Translations under genes and position numbers: made by a program
From: JBFMFR01 sp040752025
GTDB taxonomy: Bacteria > Chloroflexota > Anaerolineae > Anaerolineales > UBA4823
NCBI GenBank assembly: GCA_040752025.1
Contig: JBFMFR010000037.1
Span: 1-64,000, forward strand
Direction of reading: 5' to 3'
Length of the DNA: 64,000 nt
The notes under the pieces: generated by a model
What the model was told of the DNA's origin: nothing
Databases searched by the model: none
What the model saw: the letters and a program-made list of their open reading frames with translations, nothing else
In this document: one piece after another, positions 42,806 through 51,689 of the stretch
Layout of the letters: each line of letters opens with the position of its first letter
How positions within the stretch are numbered: the first letter of the stretch is position 1

Positions 42806-44254
42806 TCATCTGCGCCAAGCGGATGCTAAGGGGGAGAAAGTTCCATCATTTGCCGCCGGCTTGATCTCGATCAATTTCAATGCAATTCCCCGTTTGCTTA
42901 TATCCTGTAACTCGGGATTCATCACATTCGCAGGCAGGGTTTGCGCTACCTGAAAAGTCAGGCAAACCAACGGAACCTCACGGCCAGCCCATAACGATTG
43001 GGGCAGGTAGCCGTGGAAGAGAATTCCACCGCCTGGATGAGGTTTCTTGAGCAGTGGGATCGGCCGGCCATTGGCAGACAGAACCAGGCTGCCAAGCACC
43101 TCGGGGGTAACGCCGGCCAATACGCGGAACTGGATCACCTGGTCGCCTTCAGCTTCGATGATAAAATCCAGGCTGGCCTCGGCGCCTGGCCCGCTCCAGC
43201 AAAACACACCGTGCTGGGAGTGGTATTTGCGAGCGTGCCAGCCATCGCCAGAGAAAGCCTGCTCAAAGGTAAAGTAAACTGATTGATTAGGCGGCGCAGG
43301 TTGGGAGAGCTTATGCCGAATGGCCTGGCGATGAATATAATGCTGCTCCAACAATTCAAATAACGCCTCAGCCGGTAGCGGTTTTGGCAGGCGCAGATGC
43401 GCCCGCCGGCTATAACGATGCAGCAGGACCTCGCTCATCTGTTGGAAACGAGCCTCAAAGCCCTGGCGAGCATACTGGTATAAGGCCGTGTCGGTTTCAC
43501 ACAGCTTCTCGATTTCAGCCAGTATGTGGGGGGCAATCTGTTCGCGATGCAGCCGGTTGGCAGTCGCGTTGAGATAGGAGTAAATCCTTGGCGGCCGCCA
43601 GCCGAAGGTGTAGGACAACAGAAACAACCCATCCTGGAAACGCTCGGTCAGACCCCAGAAAGCCAATTGACTCAGGCGACATTTTGCTCGCTCCAACATT
43701 AAAGTGCTCGTATTTTCGGGATCGTTGGCGCATTGCACCCGGACCCATTCGCTCGCCGGCTCCTGTGGTTGGCTGTGCTGCGCTCTGCCAAGCTGTCTAG
43801 TTTGAATTGAGCCCATGTTGTATTTGATCGCAAAGGTAGAGCAGTTCACAAAGTCATCCAGGCTCATGGAATGGAAACGCTCAACGAGCGGCGCCGGACC
43901 TTTTACGATACCTGGGCGCTGCTGCCAGTAATAGAAATGCGACAAAAACCGCTCCACCGGGTGGCGTAACAGAGTCATATAGCACGGTTTCTGGCCAAGA
44001 AGGGGTTGCAGGTACGCGTAAGCAACATGGCCGCGAAAATAACGATATCTCTGCAGCGTTGCTGGATCAAGGTTAGCTGGCCATTCATCCCCACGATAAA
44101 ACGGGCAAATTTCCTTTACAGCAAAGTGCTGCTCGATCAAGGCATTCAGGGTCATCCCTCCGGTCTTCGGGATATGCAAGTAGACCAACTGGTTCTGCGC
44201 GCCAAGCTCACATTCCAGAGGATTCACTGCACTCTGCATTGGTTCAGCGAACAT
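42806..44254 (-). CDS. Sulfotransferase with C-terminal beta-rich module
   Basis: 482 residues. The sulfotransferase part (about 20-320) has LVYLHIPKTGGMTLNALIEQ, GHVAYAYLQPLLG and TLLRHPVERFLSHFYYWQQR with the 3'-phosphate-binding Arg and Ser, and GLTERFQDGLFLLSYTFGW, a helix nearly identical in all three paralogues. The module (about 325-465) contains GDGWHARKYH, FCWSGPGAEASLDF and VLSANGRPIPLL. No membrane segment or signal is present. The gene lies between the four-part protein (172 bases downstream) and a GT4 gene (23 bases upstream). A second start (ATG at 44239) is possible; no strong Shine-Dalgarno sequence favours either. Confidence 0.8.
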   Translation of the reverse strand: MFAEPMQSAVNPLECELGAQNQLVYLHIPKTGGMTLNALIEQHFAVKEICPFYRGDEWPANLDPATLQRYRYFRGHVAYAYLQPLLGQKPCYMTLLRHPVERFLSHFYYWQQRPGIVKGPAPLVERFHSMSLDDFVNCSTFAIKYNMGSIQTRQLGRAQHSQPQEPASEWVRVQCANDPENTSTLMLERAKCRLSQLAFWGLTERFQDGLFLLSYTFGWRPPRIYSYLNATANRLHREQIAPHILAEIEKLCETDTALYQYARQGFEARFQQMSEVLLHRYSRRAHLRLPKPLPAEALFELLEQHYIHRQAIRHKLSQPAPPNQSVYFTFEQAFSGDGWHARKYHSQHGVFCWSGPGAEASLDFIIEAEGDQVIQFRVLAGVTPEVLGSLVLSANGRPIPLLKKPHPGGGILFHGYLPQSLWAGREVPLVCLTFQVAQTLPANVMNPELQDISKRGIALKLIEIKPAANDGTFSPLASAWRR

Positions 44255-44277
44255 AGGTATGAATCACTATTTGCCTT

Positions 44278-45630
44278 CTATAAACGAGTGAAACCTTGCT
44301 TTAGGCGCCGCCAAGCTGCCAGCCACGGGTGAGTGAGCCGTGGGAGCCCGCCCGTGAGGGTTTCGCCCATCAAGCGATATAACTCTTCGCTGCCAACGCC
44401 CCAGTCAGGAGCATGGCCGGGAGCCTGCACCCAGCTTCGCAGAGGCTCTGTCGTTTTTTCCAGGGTAAAATTTTCGAACAAATACTGCCGGGCGCGCTGG
44501 CCGGTCTCTTTGAGCTCCTGGCGGTATTCGGCCAGGTAGAGCAGCGCCGCCGCCAGCGTTTCAGGATCGCCAGTGGGCACGGTATAGCAAACGCCCTGGC
44601 GCGACATGGCCTGGATAAGGTCGCACAGGTTGGTGGCCAGCGTCGGCAGGGCGGCGCGACTCCAATCGTAGATGCGCGTGCGCGTGCCCATCACCGGTTC
44701 CAGTGTGTTTTTGTCGATCACCACCGCTACATCACTCTCCAGGTAATGATCGGGGAGCTGCTGGCGCGGCAGCCAGCCCTTGAGAATAAAGCGGCTGGCG
44801 TAGGGGCTGGCCTGCACCAGTTCCTGGAAACGGGCGTAGGTGCGCTCGTCATGCCCGTCGATCTGCCCGCCGGTGGAGACGAAGCGGATATTGGTGCGCT
44901 GGGACATGGCTTTTTCCAACCCGGCGAAGAGCGTGTCCACGTCGGCCCAGGTGTTATAACCACCGCTCCATAGGACAACAAAGTCATCCTGTTCAACGGA
45001 TACACCGCGCAGCGCCGGCTGAGCAGGCTGGTAGGCAACCGGCTCGAGGGCGTTGGGTATGCAATGGATAAACTCGTGGCCGACAGTGCGCTTGTTCAGG
45101 CGGCCCAGCAGGCCCATCTCGCCCAGGGTGGCGTACAACTGCGGCACGGCCGTGACCGAGATGGCGTCTGCCCGGCGCAGGATGGCTGCTTCGAAGTTGA
45201 GGTGATGCAGCAGGTATTTGTCGTCGTCGAAGTGGGCGGCGCTGGTCTGGGCTTCGGTCATCAGGTGGCCGTTCAGGTCGGCCCACAAGGGTTTGTCGCT
45301 GCGCAGGCCAGCGGCAACGTAAGAGGGGAAGCTGTTGGCGCCGACGATGCAATCCGGCTGGAAATCGTCGCAAATGCGTTGGACGAAATCGCTGCCGGCA
45401 AAGAGCTGGTTGGTGACCGAATAATAGGTCAGCCCGCCATCCTCGGTTTTGGTCACGTCCGGGGTGCCAGCAGGGTATTCGTACATCAGCCGGCTGGCGA
45501 CCAGGCAGACTTCGTGACCGTCGGCCAGCAGCGGAGCGGCAAACTGCCAGGTGCGCATGCCAACACTGTAGGTTCTGGCCTGGTTTTCAACCGGCAGGGG
45601 ACAGCCGCCGGCCAGCAGCACTCTCGTCAT
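44278..45630 (-). CDS. GT4-family glycosyltransferase
   Basis: 450 residues. GT-B fold: the N-terminal half has VENQARTYSVGMRTWQFAAP, HEVCLVASRLMYEYPAG and LWADLNGHLMTEAQ; the C-terminal half has DDFVVLWSGGYNTWADVDTLFAGL, RFVSTGGQIDGHDE, and ILKGWLPRQQLPDHYLESDVAVVIDK, with an E-R pair in LEPVMGTRTRIYDWSRAALP. The arrangement is close to predicted glycosyltransferases that act after sugar transfer in O-antigen-type clusters. The ATG overlaps the end of the GT2 gene by four bases (ATGA), so the two are coupled. Sugar specificity is unknown. Confidence 0.85.
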   Translation of the reverse strand: MTRVLLAGGCPLPVENQARTYSVGMRTWQFAAPLLADGHEVCLVASRLMYEYPAGTPDVTKTEDGGLTYYSVTNQLFAGSDFVQRICDDFQPDCIVGANSFPSYVAAGLRSDKPLWADLNGHLMTEAQTSAAHFDDDKYLLHHLNFEAAILRRADAISVTAVPQLYATLGEMGLLGRLNKRTVGHEFIHCIPNALEPVAYQPAQPALRGVSVEQDDFVVLWSGGYNTWADVDTLFAGLEKAMSQRTNIRFVSTGGQIDGHDERTYARFQELVQASPYASRFILKGWLPRQQLPDHYLESDVAVVIDKNTLEPVMGTRTRIYDWSRAALPTLATNLCDLIQAMSRQGVCYTVPTGDPETLAAALLYLAEYRQELKETGQRARQYLFENFTLEKTTEPLRSWVQAPGHAPDWGVGSEELYRLMGETLTGGLPRLTHPWLAAWRRLKQGFTRL

Positions 45631-46553
45631 CGCTCGAACCTCTCGTTGCGGAACAGGAAGTTCCGGTTAGGTTGCCGCCAGCGCGCCGCCAGGGTGAGCG
45701 GCAGCCGCAGCAGGTTAACCAGGTAAGCCAGCCACAAGACGCGCGGCGGTTTGTAACGCCGCAGCCAGCCGATCTCGAACTTCACGGCAGCCGCCAACTG
45801 CGCCCGGGTGTAGTTCTTGAGCACAAAGCGCAGGCGGTTCTTGTGATAAGTGTACAAAAAACGCGGGCTGGTGACCGACGACCAGACCGACTCGTGGTGC
45901 ACCAGCCTGGCCGCGGGGGCGTAGACCACCTGGTAGCCGGCTTTGCGGGCGCGCAGGCACCAATCGGCCTCTTCGAAATAAGCCGGGAAATAGCCGGGGT
46001 CCAGGCCGCCGCAGCGCTCGATCACCTGGCGCCGGATCGCCAGGGCTGCGCCGGTGACGTATTCCACCGGGCGCGGCTGCTCGTACTGGCCCTGGTCGAC
46101 CTCATCCCGGCCGTAATGGTTGGACAAACCGTTGGGCAGGAACCAGCCGCCGGCGTGCTGCAGGGTGCGCCCATCGGGGTTGTAGATCTTGCAGCCAGCA
46201 ATGCCGATGGCAGGGTCGGACTGCACGGCTTTCACCAGCTCGGACAGCCAGGTAGGCTCCACAACCGTATCGTGGTTGAGCAAGACGATGATCTCGCCGC
46301 GCGCCAGGCGCATCCCCAGGTTGTTGCCCCCGGCGAAGCCCAGGTTGCGCCGGTTTTCGACCAACTGCACCCCCGGGAAATCCCGGCGCACCAGCACCGC
46401 CGAGCCATCGCGCGAAGCGTTGTCGACCACAATCGTTTCGAAATTGGGGTAGTCCTGGCGGCACACCGCCTCCAGGCAGACGCGCAGATACGCCTGGCCG
46501 TTATACGCCAGCACAATGATCGAAACCAAAGCAGGGGCAGACGGGTTGTTCAT
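45627..46553 (-). CDS. GT2-family glycosyltransferase (rhamnosyltransferase-like)
   Basis: 308 residues. N-terminal VSIIVLAYNGQAYLRVCLEA, TIVVDNASRDGSAVLV, NRRNLGFAGGNNLGMRLARG and the metal-binding block VLLNHDTVVEPTWL (about residue 92) place it with the WbbL-like rhamnosyltransferase branch of GT2; FPAYFEEADWCLRARKAGYQ carries the later acidic motif. The C-terminal 60 residues contain amphipathic helices that could touch the membrane. One copy of the 18-base palindrome lies in its last codons (read RNFLFR). A sulfotransferase gene lies 54 bases upstream on the same strand. Confidence 0.88.
   Translation of the reverse strand: MNNPSAPALVSIIVLAYNGQAYLRVCLEAVCRQDYPNFETIVVDNASRDGSAVLVRRDFPGVQLVENRRNLGFAGGNNLGMRLARGEIIVLLNHDTVVEPTWLSELVKAVQSDPAIGIAGCKIYNPDGRTLQHAGGWFLPNGLSNHYGRDEVDQGQYEQPRPVEYVTGAALAIRRQVIERCGGLDPGYFPAYFEEADWCLRARKAGYQVVYAPAARLVHHESVWSSVTSPRFLYTYHKNRLRFVLKNYTRAQLAAAVKFEIGWLRRYKPPRVLWLAYLVNLLRLPLTLAARWRQPNRNFLFRNERFER
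45648..45665. repeat. 18-base palindromic repeat, copy 2
   Basis: GCGGAACAGGAAGTTCCG, identical to the copies at 37179 and 48455. Here it lies near the 3' end of the GT2 gene and is read as NFLFR on the minus strand. Confidence 0.8.
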
Positions 46554-46607
46554 ATCTGGCTGAGCGCAGGGTCAAGAAAGGGCCAGTAACAGAAGGAAAC
46601 TCGAGGA

Positions 46608-47888
46608 CTACCGTTGTTCATAACCAAACCTTTCACAATAATCACCCAGGCGCTCCGCCGCCAGCGCTTGCAGATCGGGCGGAAGATCCCTGCGCCAGCG
46701 GCCCACCGAGGCGCGCTTATCCTCCGAGGTCATGTGCTGGCTGCGCAAAGACCGGTCGCCATCGGCGGCCATTACAAGTTGAGCAATCAACGCCGCTTCG
46801 CAATCCAGATCGAGACGAGAAAGCAGCTTTCGCAAAACAGCCGGGGTATCCTCAACCAGGTCTTCGTAACGGATCACGATGCGTTCTCCTGGGCGATACC
46901 TCTTCAGGTATTTATGGTAACTTTTCCAAAACTCTTCAAGATGAATGAGCAGCATTTCAGCAGGAGTACGCTTCGCCTCGAAACCAAAGTCTTCATGGCC
47001 GCGCCGCTGGTTAAAGGCCAGCATCGAGCAAAACACATCGCGCAGATCGCGCACCAGGAAGACTTCTCGCGGCTGCGCATACAGATTGATGAATAACTGA
47101 GGAAGGAAATGGTTTGGAAATTTCTCCAGAAAATAGCGGGGGGACTCCTTGCCGATCTGTTCCGCCAGGGTGCGATAAAACTCGGCGATGATGTGCTTGG
47201 TGTTGGCGCACACCATTTCGACCCCCTGGTTTGCCATCCATTGAAAATGCTCGCTGCGGGGGTCAAAATAGGGGTTGCGACCCGCCAGGAACTTCGAATC
47301 GAGCATGGATTGCGGCGTTACCGAATTGCGCAGGTCAGCCGGGCCGCTGGCCACAGCACAAACCTGCATCCAGTACAGCGCGTGGCGGCTCTCGTAGGGA
47401 TACTCCTGGACGGCGCAGATTTGGGGATGCCCGGCCAGCAAGCGCATCAGGTAAGTCGTGCCGCTGCGCGCCCGGCCGGCGCTGACCAACAGAGGCTGCA
47501 ATTCTCCCGAAACTGCCAGGCGCGGCAGGCAGTGCCGCCCCGTGATGGAAAGGATATCATACGAGCGACCGGCGGCATCGGTTACACGCAGGTACAATTC
47601 GAACTCAGCCGGCAGGAAAAGCACCGAAGTCAAAAAACGAAAATAACACTTCCGAGGTGCGCCATCAACCTGCTCACCATACACTGCCGGCGATCGCGTG
47701 AATACCTGTGTACGAGAAACCAGGTAGAATGAATCGAGATCGACCTGCGCGCCAACGAATACGCCGGCGATGAGCAAGATATACCCTTCCAGACGCATCT
47801 CCTGGATCACCAGCTTGCCCTGCAAAGCCGGCACCTTCAATGCTTCTTGTCCTACGATCTCAGCGATTTGAACGTTCATTGTCCACAT
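46608..47888 (-). CDS. Sulfotransferase (Sulfotransfer_3-like) with N-terminal beta domain
   Basis: 426 residues; start at the ATG at 47888 (ATG at 47879 possible), overlapping the end of the Wzt gene. Residues 25-125 look like a beta domain (LVIQEMRLEGYILLIAGVF, FLPAEFELYLRVTDAAGRSY). The sulfotransferase follows: 5'-phosphosulfate loop LLVSAGRARSGTTYLMRLLA at 133-152, VQEYPYESRHALYW, and the 3'-phosphate site EVFLVRDLRDVFCSMLAFN near residue 280, with the C-terminal RIVIRYEDLVEDTPAVLRKLL. It differs in family from the three module-bearing sulfotransferases downstream, so the cluster holds two distinct sulfotransferase lineages. It probably acts on the glycan before export. Confidence 0.85.
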   Translation of the reverse strand: MWTMNVQIAEIVGQEALKVPALQGKLVIQEMRLEGYILLIAGVFVGAQVDLDSFYLVSRTQVFTRSPAVYGEQVDGAPRKCYFRFLTSVLFLPAEFELYLRVTDAAGRSYDILSITGRHCLPRLAVSGELQPLLVSAGRARSGTTYLMRLLAGHPQICAVQEYPYESRHALYWMQVCAVASGPADLRNSVTPQSMLDSKFLAGRNPYFDPRSEHFQWMANQGVEMVCANTKHIIAEFYRTLAEQIGKESPRYFLEKFPNHFLPQLFINLYAQPREVFLVRDLRDVFCSMLAFNQRRGHEDFGFEAKRTPAEMLLIHLEEFWKSYHKYLKRYRPGERIVIRYEDLVEDTPAVLRKLLSRLDLDCEAALIAQLVMAADGDRSLRSQHMTSEDKRASVGRWRRDLPPDLQALAAERLGDYCERFGYEQR

Positions 47889-49311
47889 CCAGCGGAGCGG
47901 TCGTTAGCCAACTAGCCCCGGGCAGGTTGCAAATGCCGTCATGCAGCAGGGTAACGCCGCGGCTGCGCGGCGTGATCTCGAACGAAAACAGGCGCTCCAG
48001 TTGCACCAGTATTTGCGTATGCCCTTCGATCTCGCCAGGCCTCATCCCGGCTGCCCGCGCGTAGACCTGCGGCGCCGTCTCGCCCAGGTTTATGCGTAAG
48101 ATATATTCGCCCGGGCGCAAATCCAATTTGATCTTGCGGGAAAAGCGCAGCCGCTGGCCCTGGCGCAGGCTGGCGGGCGGCGGGCGGCCCTGCGGGTTGC
48201 CCTGCTGCAGCGTCGAACAACTGTGGATCAGGGTATTGCGCTCATCGAAGATGGCATAGCGGCACACCGGCGTACCCACATCTTCCAGGATTTCGAACTC
48301 GGCGAATAGATGCAGCCACTGGCCTTGCTCGAAGACCTGGCAGGCCTGCCCGTTTTCATCGCACACGGCCACAAACGTGCAGCGCGCCCGGCCCTTGCCC
48401 GTGACTATAACCTTACTCAGGTCCAGCCAGGTGTTTTCCGGCGGCCAGGCAGGCGCGGAACAGGAAGTTCCGATGGGCGGCGTTACATACAGTGGGCTGT
48501 CGCTGCTGAAACCAACCTGGGACAGGTCCGACAGATCATCTTCCAGCTTCAGAGCATGGCTGCTCAACTCAGGAGAATCTTTCTTCCGTTTCCAATGCGT
48601 GTAACGCCGGATGGTCTCGGCTGGCTCGCCCTGGAAGGCAACTTTGCCCTGCTCCAAAAAAATGGCCTGGTGGCAGTACTGCTGCACCACCCCAGGGCTA
48701 TGCGTGACCAGGATGATGGCGGTGTTTTGCCGGATCAAAGCCTCCAGGCGGGCGTAGCATTTTTGCTTGAAGAAAATATCTCCAACCGCCAGGACTTCAT
48801 CCAGGATCAGCAGGCTGCACTCCAGGAAAGCGAACATGGAAAAACCCAGGCGGGCGCGCATGCCGCTGGAATATAGCTTGACCGGGCGATCGAAAAACTC
48901 GTCCAGCTCGGCAAAGTCTTCGATTTCAGGCAGGCGCGCCCGCACATACTCCTGGGGCAGGTTGAGCAACTGCGCGCTGTGATCGATGTTCTCCCGCCCG
49001 CTCAACTCGGGGTTGAAGCCGGTGTACAGGCTCAACAAGGACAGCGCCTGGCCCTGGATGGCATAGGTGCCCGTGGTGGGGCACAGCGTGCCGGTCAGGA
49101 TCTTGAGCAGGGTGCTCTTGCCGGCGCCGTTGGGTCCCAGGATGCCCAGGATTTGACCCTGGCGCAGCTCAAAGGAGATATCCCGCAGCGCCCAGAACTC
49201 GGCGTGGCAGGGCCGGCGCAGCAGCCATTCCCTGGCGCGGTCGAAGGGATGAGCATAGATCTTAAAACGTTTTCCCAGGCCATCCACCTTGACTACCGGG
49301 TTAGCGCTCAT
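47860..49311 (-). CDS. Polysaccharide ABC transporter ATPase, Wzt-type
   Basis: 483 residues. The nucleotide-binding half has Walker A GPNGAGKST at 59-67, the signature LYSSGMRARLGFSM, Walker B LLILDEVLAVGDIFF and switch His in LVTHSPGV. Residues 300-475 are a Wzt-like C-terminal beta domain (EILEDVGTPVCRYAIFDERN, RKIKLDLRPGEYILRINLGE), which in O-antigen transporters recognises the glycan's capped end. The pairing with the permease by a four-base overlap (ATGA) and the surrounding glycosyltransferases support glycan export. A copy of the 18-base palindrome falls in the linker between the two halves (read GTSCSA). Cap recognition could involve sulfate or methyl groups, by inference. Confidence 0.92.
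   Translation of the reverse strand: MSANPVVKVDGLGKRFKIYAHPFDRAREWLLRRPCHAEFWALRDISFELRQGQILGILGPNGAGKSTLLKILTGTLCPTTGTYAIQGQALSLLSLYTGFNPELSGRENIDHSAQLLNLPQEYVRARLPEIEDFAELDEFFDRPVKLYSSGMRARLGFSMFAFLECSLLILDEVLAVGDIFFKQKCYARLEALIRQNTAIILVTHSPGVVQQYCHQAIFLEQGKVAFQGEPAETIRRYTHWKRKKDSPELSSHALKLEDDLSDLSQVGFSSDSPLYVTPPIGTSCSAPAWPPENTWLDLSKVIVTGKGRARCTFVAVCDENGQACQVFEQGQWLHLFAEFEILEDVGTPVCRYAIFDERNTLIHSCSTLQQGNPQGRPPPASLRQGQRLRFSRKIKLDLRPGEYILRINLGETAPQVYARAAGMRPGEIEGHTQILVQLERLFSFEITPRSRGVTLLHDGICNLPGASWLTTAPLDVDNERSNR
48455..48472. repeat. 18-base palindromic repeat, copy 3
   Basis: GCGGAACAGGAAGTTCCG, identical to the copies at 37179 and 45648. Here it lies in the linker of the Wzt-type ATPase and is read as GTSCSA on the minus strand. 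Confidence 0.8.
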
Positions 49312-50090
49312 AAGATATCCCTCAACTCAGGCCGCAGCCGGCGCAAAACCAGGGCCCCCAGGAACGTGGAAGCCAACGCCCAAGCGAGCATCTGCCCCCA
49401 GGTAGACCAGGAGGGCACCTGGTGCTGCAAGAACAGGTCGTGGAAACCCACCAGGTAGGGGTAGGCCGGGTTCCAGCGCAGCACCGCCAGCGCCTGAGGC
49501 GAGAGGATGGTTTCCACCCAGATCACCGGTGACAGCCACATCCACATGCGCAGCACTACGCCCAGGGCGTGGCCGACATCCTGGAAGAAGACGCGCAGCA
49601 CGGCCAGGAACAGCGCCAGGCCGAAAGCGAAAAATTGGAACAAGCAGCCCACCAGCGGCAGCAGCAGGTTGGTCCAACCCGGAGGCTGCCCCAAAAGGGG
49701 GCCAATCAAAACCAGCAGCGCCAGGTAAATCATCAGCGCCAGCGCATCGCTCAACACCTGGCGGGCGACGAAGACTTCTTCGGGCAGAGCCAGTTGCTGC
49801 AAATAATGTGTATTGGCAATCAAGGCATTGCTGCCCATGCTGATGGCCCTGGAAAAGGTCTGCCAGGGGAAAAGCCCCGAACACATGTACAGCACGAAGG
49901 CATAACTGCTCTTCCCCGGGGCGCGCAGGTTCATCACCTGCACGAAAATCGTAGCATAAATGGCGATCTCGGCCAGCGGCAGGAGGATGTTCCACAACGC
50001 CCCCAGACCAGTGCCGGCGTATTGGCGGCGCAGATCGAGCCAGGCATTGCTCAGGATATAACGGCGGTAGCGGTACAAATTAGCCAGCAT
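49308..50090 (-). CDS. Polysaccharide ABC transporter permease, Wzm-type
   Basis: 260 residues, ABC-2 family. Six hydrophobic segments (about residues 34-52, 63-82, 110-128, 140-165, 175-195 and 232-250) with the family start RYRRYILSNAWLDLRRQYAGTGLGALWNILLP (shown in part) and MWMWLSPVIW in the fifth segment. It has the size and layout of O-antigen and teichoic-acid permeases (Wzm, TagG). Its stop overlaps the start of the Wzt-type ATPase. It follows the FAD oxidoreductase gene after about 110 bases, a gap in which I see no strong signal. Confidence 0.92.
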   Translation of the reverse strand: MLANLYRYRRYILSNAWLDLRRQYAGTGLGALWNILLPLAEIAIYATIFVQVMNLRAPGKSSYAFVLYMCSGLFPWQTFSRAISMGSNALIANTHYLQQLALPEEVFVARQVLSDALALMIYLALLVLIGPLLGQPPGWTNLLLPLVGCLFQFFAFGLALFLAVLRVFFQDVGHALGVVLRMWMWLSPVIWVETILSPQALAVLRWNPAYPYLVGFHDLFLQHQVPSWSTWGQMLAWALASTFLGALVLRRLRPELRDIL

Positions 50091-50202
50091 AGCCTTCCCT
50101 TATTGCGCTCGGCATTCCAATAACGCTTTCTTGGAGCATATTCCGACCTTCACGATTTTCTATTTTGAAGCCCATATAAGCAAGCTGCTTCTTTTTCGTC
50201 GA

Positions 50203-51624
50203 TCAAAACGCTTGTTGTTCAGAATAACTGCGCTCGGTGTTCACCTGCCACAGGTCGTGCTGCGCGCCCAATAGGTTCTCGACCGCCAGCATGCCGGTCA
50301 GCATGGAATGGTCCATGTTGTTGTAGCGGTGCATGCCGTTGCGCCCGATGGTTTGCAGGTTCTTGAAGGTTGACAGGAAATCCTGGAGGATAGCCAATTG
50401 TGAGAGGTATTCCTCATCATAAATCGGGTAAGCCATGGGCTGGCGTACCACCATCCCATCGACCACATCCGCCGCTCTGCCCAGCCCCAGGGCCTCCAGC
50501 TCACGCCTGGCCAGCTCGATCAGTTCCCGGTCGGGAAGGCGCCACAATTCATCATCACGCGTGCAGAAATACTCGAGCCCCAGGCTGGTTTTGTCCGCCT
50601 CCGGCGTCATGGCTGCGCTCCAGTTGCGGAAGTTCTGCACCCGCCCAACTTTGAAACCGGGGCTGTGCACGTAGATCCACTGGTCTGGGAAAGGCGAAGA
50701 CTCTTCCAGCGCCAGGCCGACCAAGATGAAATCGCGGTATTTCAGCTTATCCGCCGCCGCCAGCACGCCCGGCGGGGCGGGCGGGTCCAGGCGCTGGATT
50801 AACTGGTTCAGCGGCATGCTGGAGATGACCTGTTCGGTAACCAGCCGCCGGGTTTCGCCCCCTTGCCGCACCAGCACACCAGCAATGCGCCGGCCCTCTC
50901 GCTCCAGGCGCTGCACTTCTACCCCGGTCTGCACCTGGCCGCAGCGCGCTTCCACTGCCTGGGCGAAGCGCTCCCACATCATGCCCGGCCCCAGGCGCGG
51001 GTAATAGAACTGGTTGATCAGGCTCTTGGCGTCGCCATTGTGATTGCTGAACAGGGCGTTGGTCACCGCCGTGCGCAGCGACAGGCCCATGATGCGCTGC
51101 GCCGCCCACTCTGCCCGGATCTGGTCGCAGGGGATGCCCCACACCTTCTCGGTGTAGGTTTTGAAGAAAGTTTCATACAGGCGCTGGCCGAAGCGGTTGC
51201 TGACCCACTGCTCGAAGGTCTCTTCCTGTGGGTAGGGTTGCAATTGCGCCCTCAAATAGCTGAAAAGGATGCGAGCGCTTTCCCAGGGTCCCAGGTTGGA
51301 CAGCGTATTGATCAATTCGATGGGGTAATTGAAGAAACGCCCCCGGTAATAGATGCGCGACAGGCGCGGCACCTGGATAAAATCCTCCCCCAGCATTTCT
51401 TCCCACAGGCGCTGTACCATCTCGACCTTGGTGTAAAAGCGGTGCCCACCGATGTCGAAGCGATAGCCACTGTGTATAACGGTACGAGCCAGCCCGCCCA
51501 CCTGCTCGCTTTTTTCCAGGACCAGCGGGCGCAACTGCTGGCTGACGGCCTGGTAGGCGGCCGCCAACCCTGCCGGACCTGCGCCGATTACGCAAAGAGA
51601 AGTATTGCCGTTAAAAGTATTCAT
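50203..51624 (-). CDS. FAD-dependent amine-oxidase/UDP-galactopyranose-mutase-like oxidoreductase
   Basis: 473 residues from the ATG at 51624. The FAD motif is GAGPAG at 14-19 with LVLEKSEQVGGLARTVIHSG (short part shown), then FDIGGHRFYTKVEMVQRLW, FFNYPIELINTL, KVWGIPCDQIRAEWAAQRI, and the C-terminal IGRNGMHRYNNMDHSMLTGM that completes the FAD site. The N-terminal GGHRFYT and the NYP block are of the kind found in UDP-galactopyranose mutases and related enzymes of O-antigen loci, so it may make a furanose sugar or oxidise a nucleotide sugar. Flavin-dependent function is clear; the exact reaction is not. A promoter and a 13-base inverted repeat precede it. Confidence 0.8.
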   Translation of the reverse strand: MNTFNGNTSLCVIGAGPAGLAAAYQAVSQQLRPLVLEKSEQVGGLARTVIHSGYRFDIGGHRFYTKVEMVQRLWEEMLGEDFIQVPRLSRIYYRGRFFNYPIELINTLSNLGPWESARILFSYLRAQLQPYPQEETFEQWVSNRFGQRLYETFFKTYTEKVWGIPCDQIRAEWAAQRIMGLSLRTAVTNALFSNHNGDAKSLINQFYYPRLGPGMMWERFAQAVEARCGQVQTGVEVQRLEREGRRIAGVLVRQGGETRRLVTEQVISSMPLNQLIQRLDPPAPPGVLAAADKLKYRDFILVGLALEESSPFPDQWIYVHSPGFKVGRVQNFRNWSAAMTPEADKTSLGLEYFCTRDDELWRLPDRELIELARRELEALGLGRAADVVDGMVVRQPMAYPIYDEEYLSQLAILQDFLSTFKNLQTIGRNGMHRYNNMDHSMLTGMLAVENLLGAQHDLWQVNTERSYSEQQAF

Positions 51625-51629
51625 AAAAT

Positions 51630-51689
51630 ATACATTCTCATGGTACAAGCGCGCTCCGCCCTCCCGACATCGGGAACATGAGAATGTAT
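51630..51689 (-). promoter_or_regulatory. 13-base perfect inverted repeat spanning the FAD oxidoreductase leader
   Basis: ATACATTCTCATG at 51630-51642 and its exact reverse complement CATGAGAATGTAT at 51677-51689, 34 bases apart. The near arm ends five bases before the start codon; the far arm overlaps the -10 element of the candidate promoter. It could be a pair of operator half-sites, or a leader hairpin covering the translation start. Confidence 0.55.
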
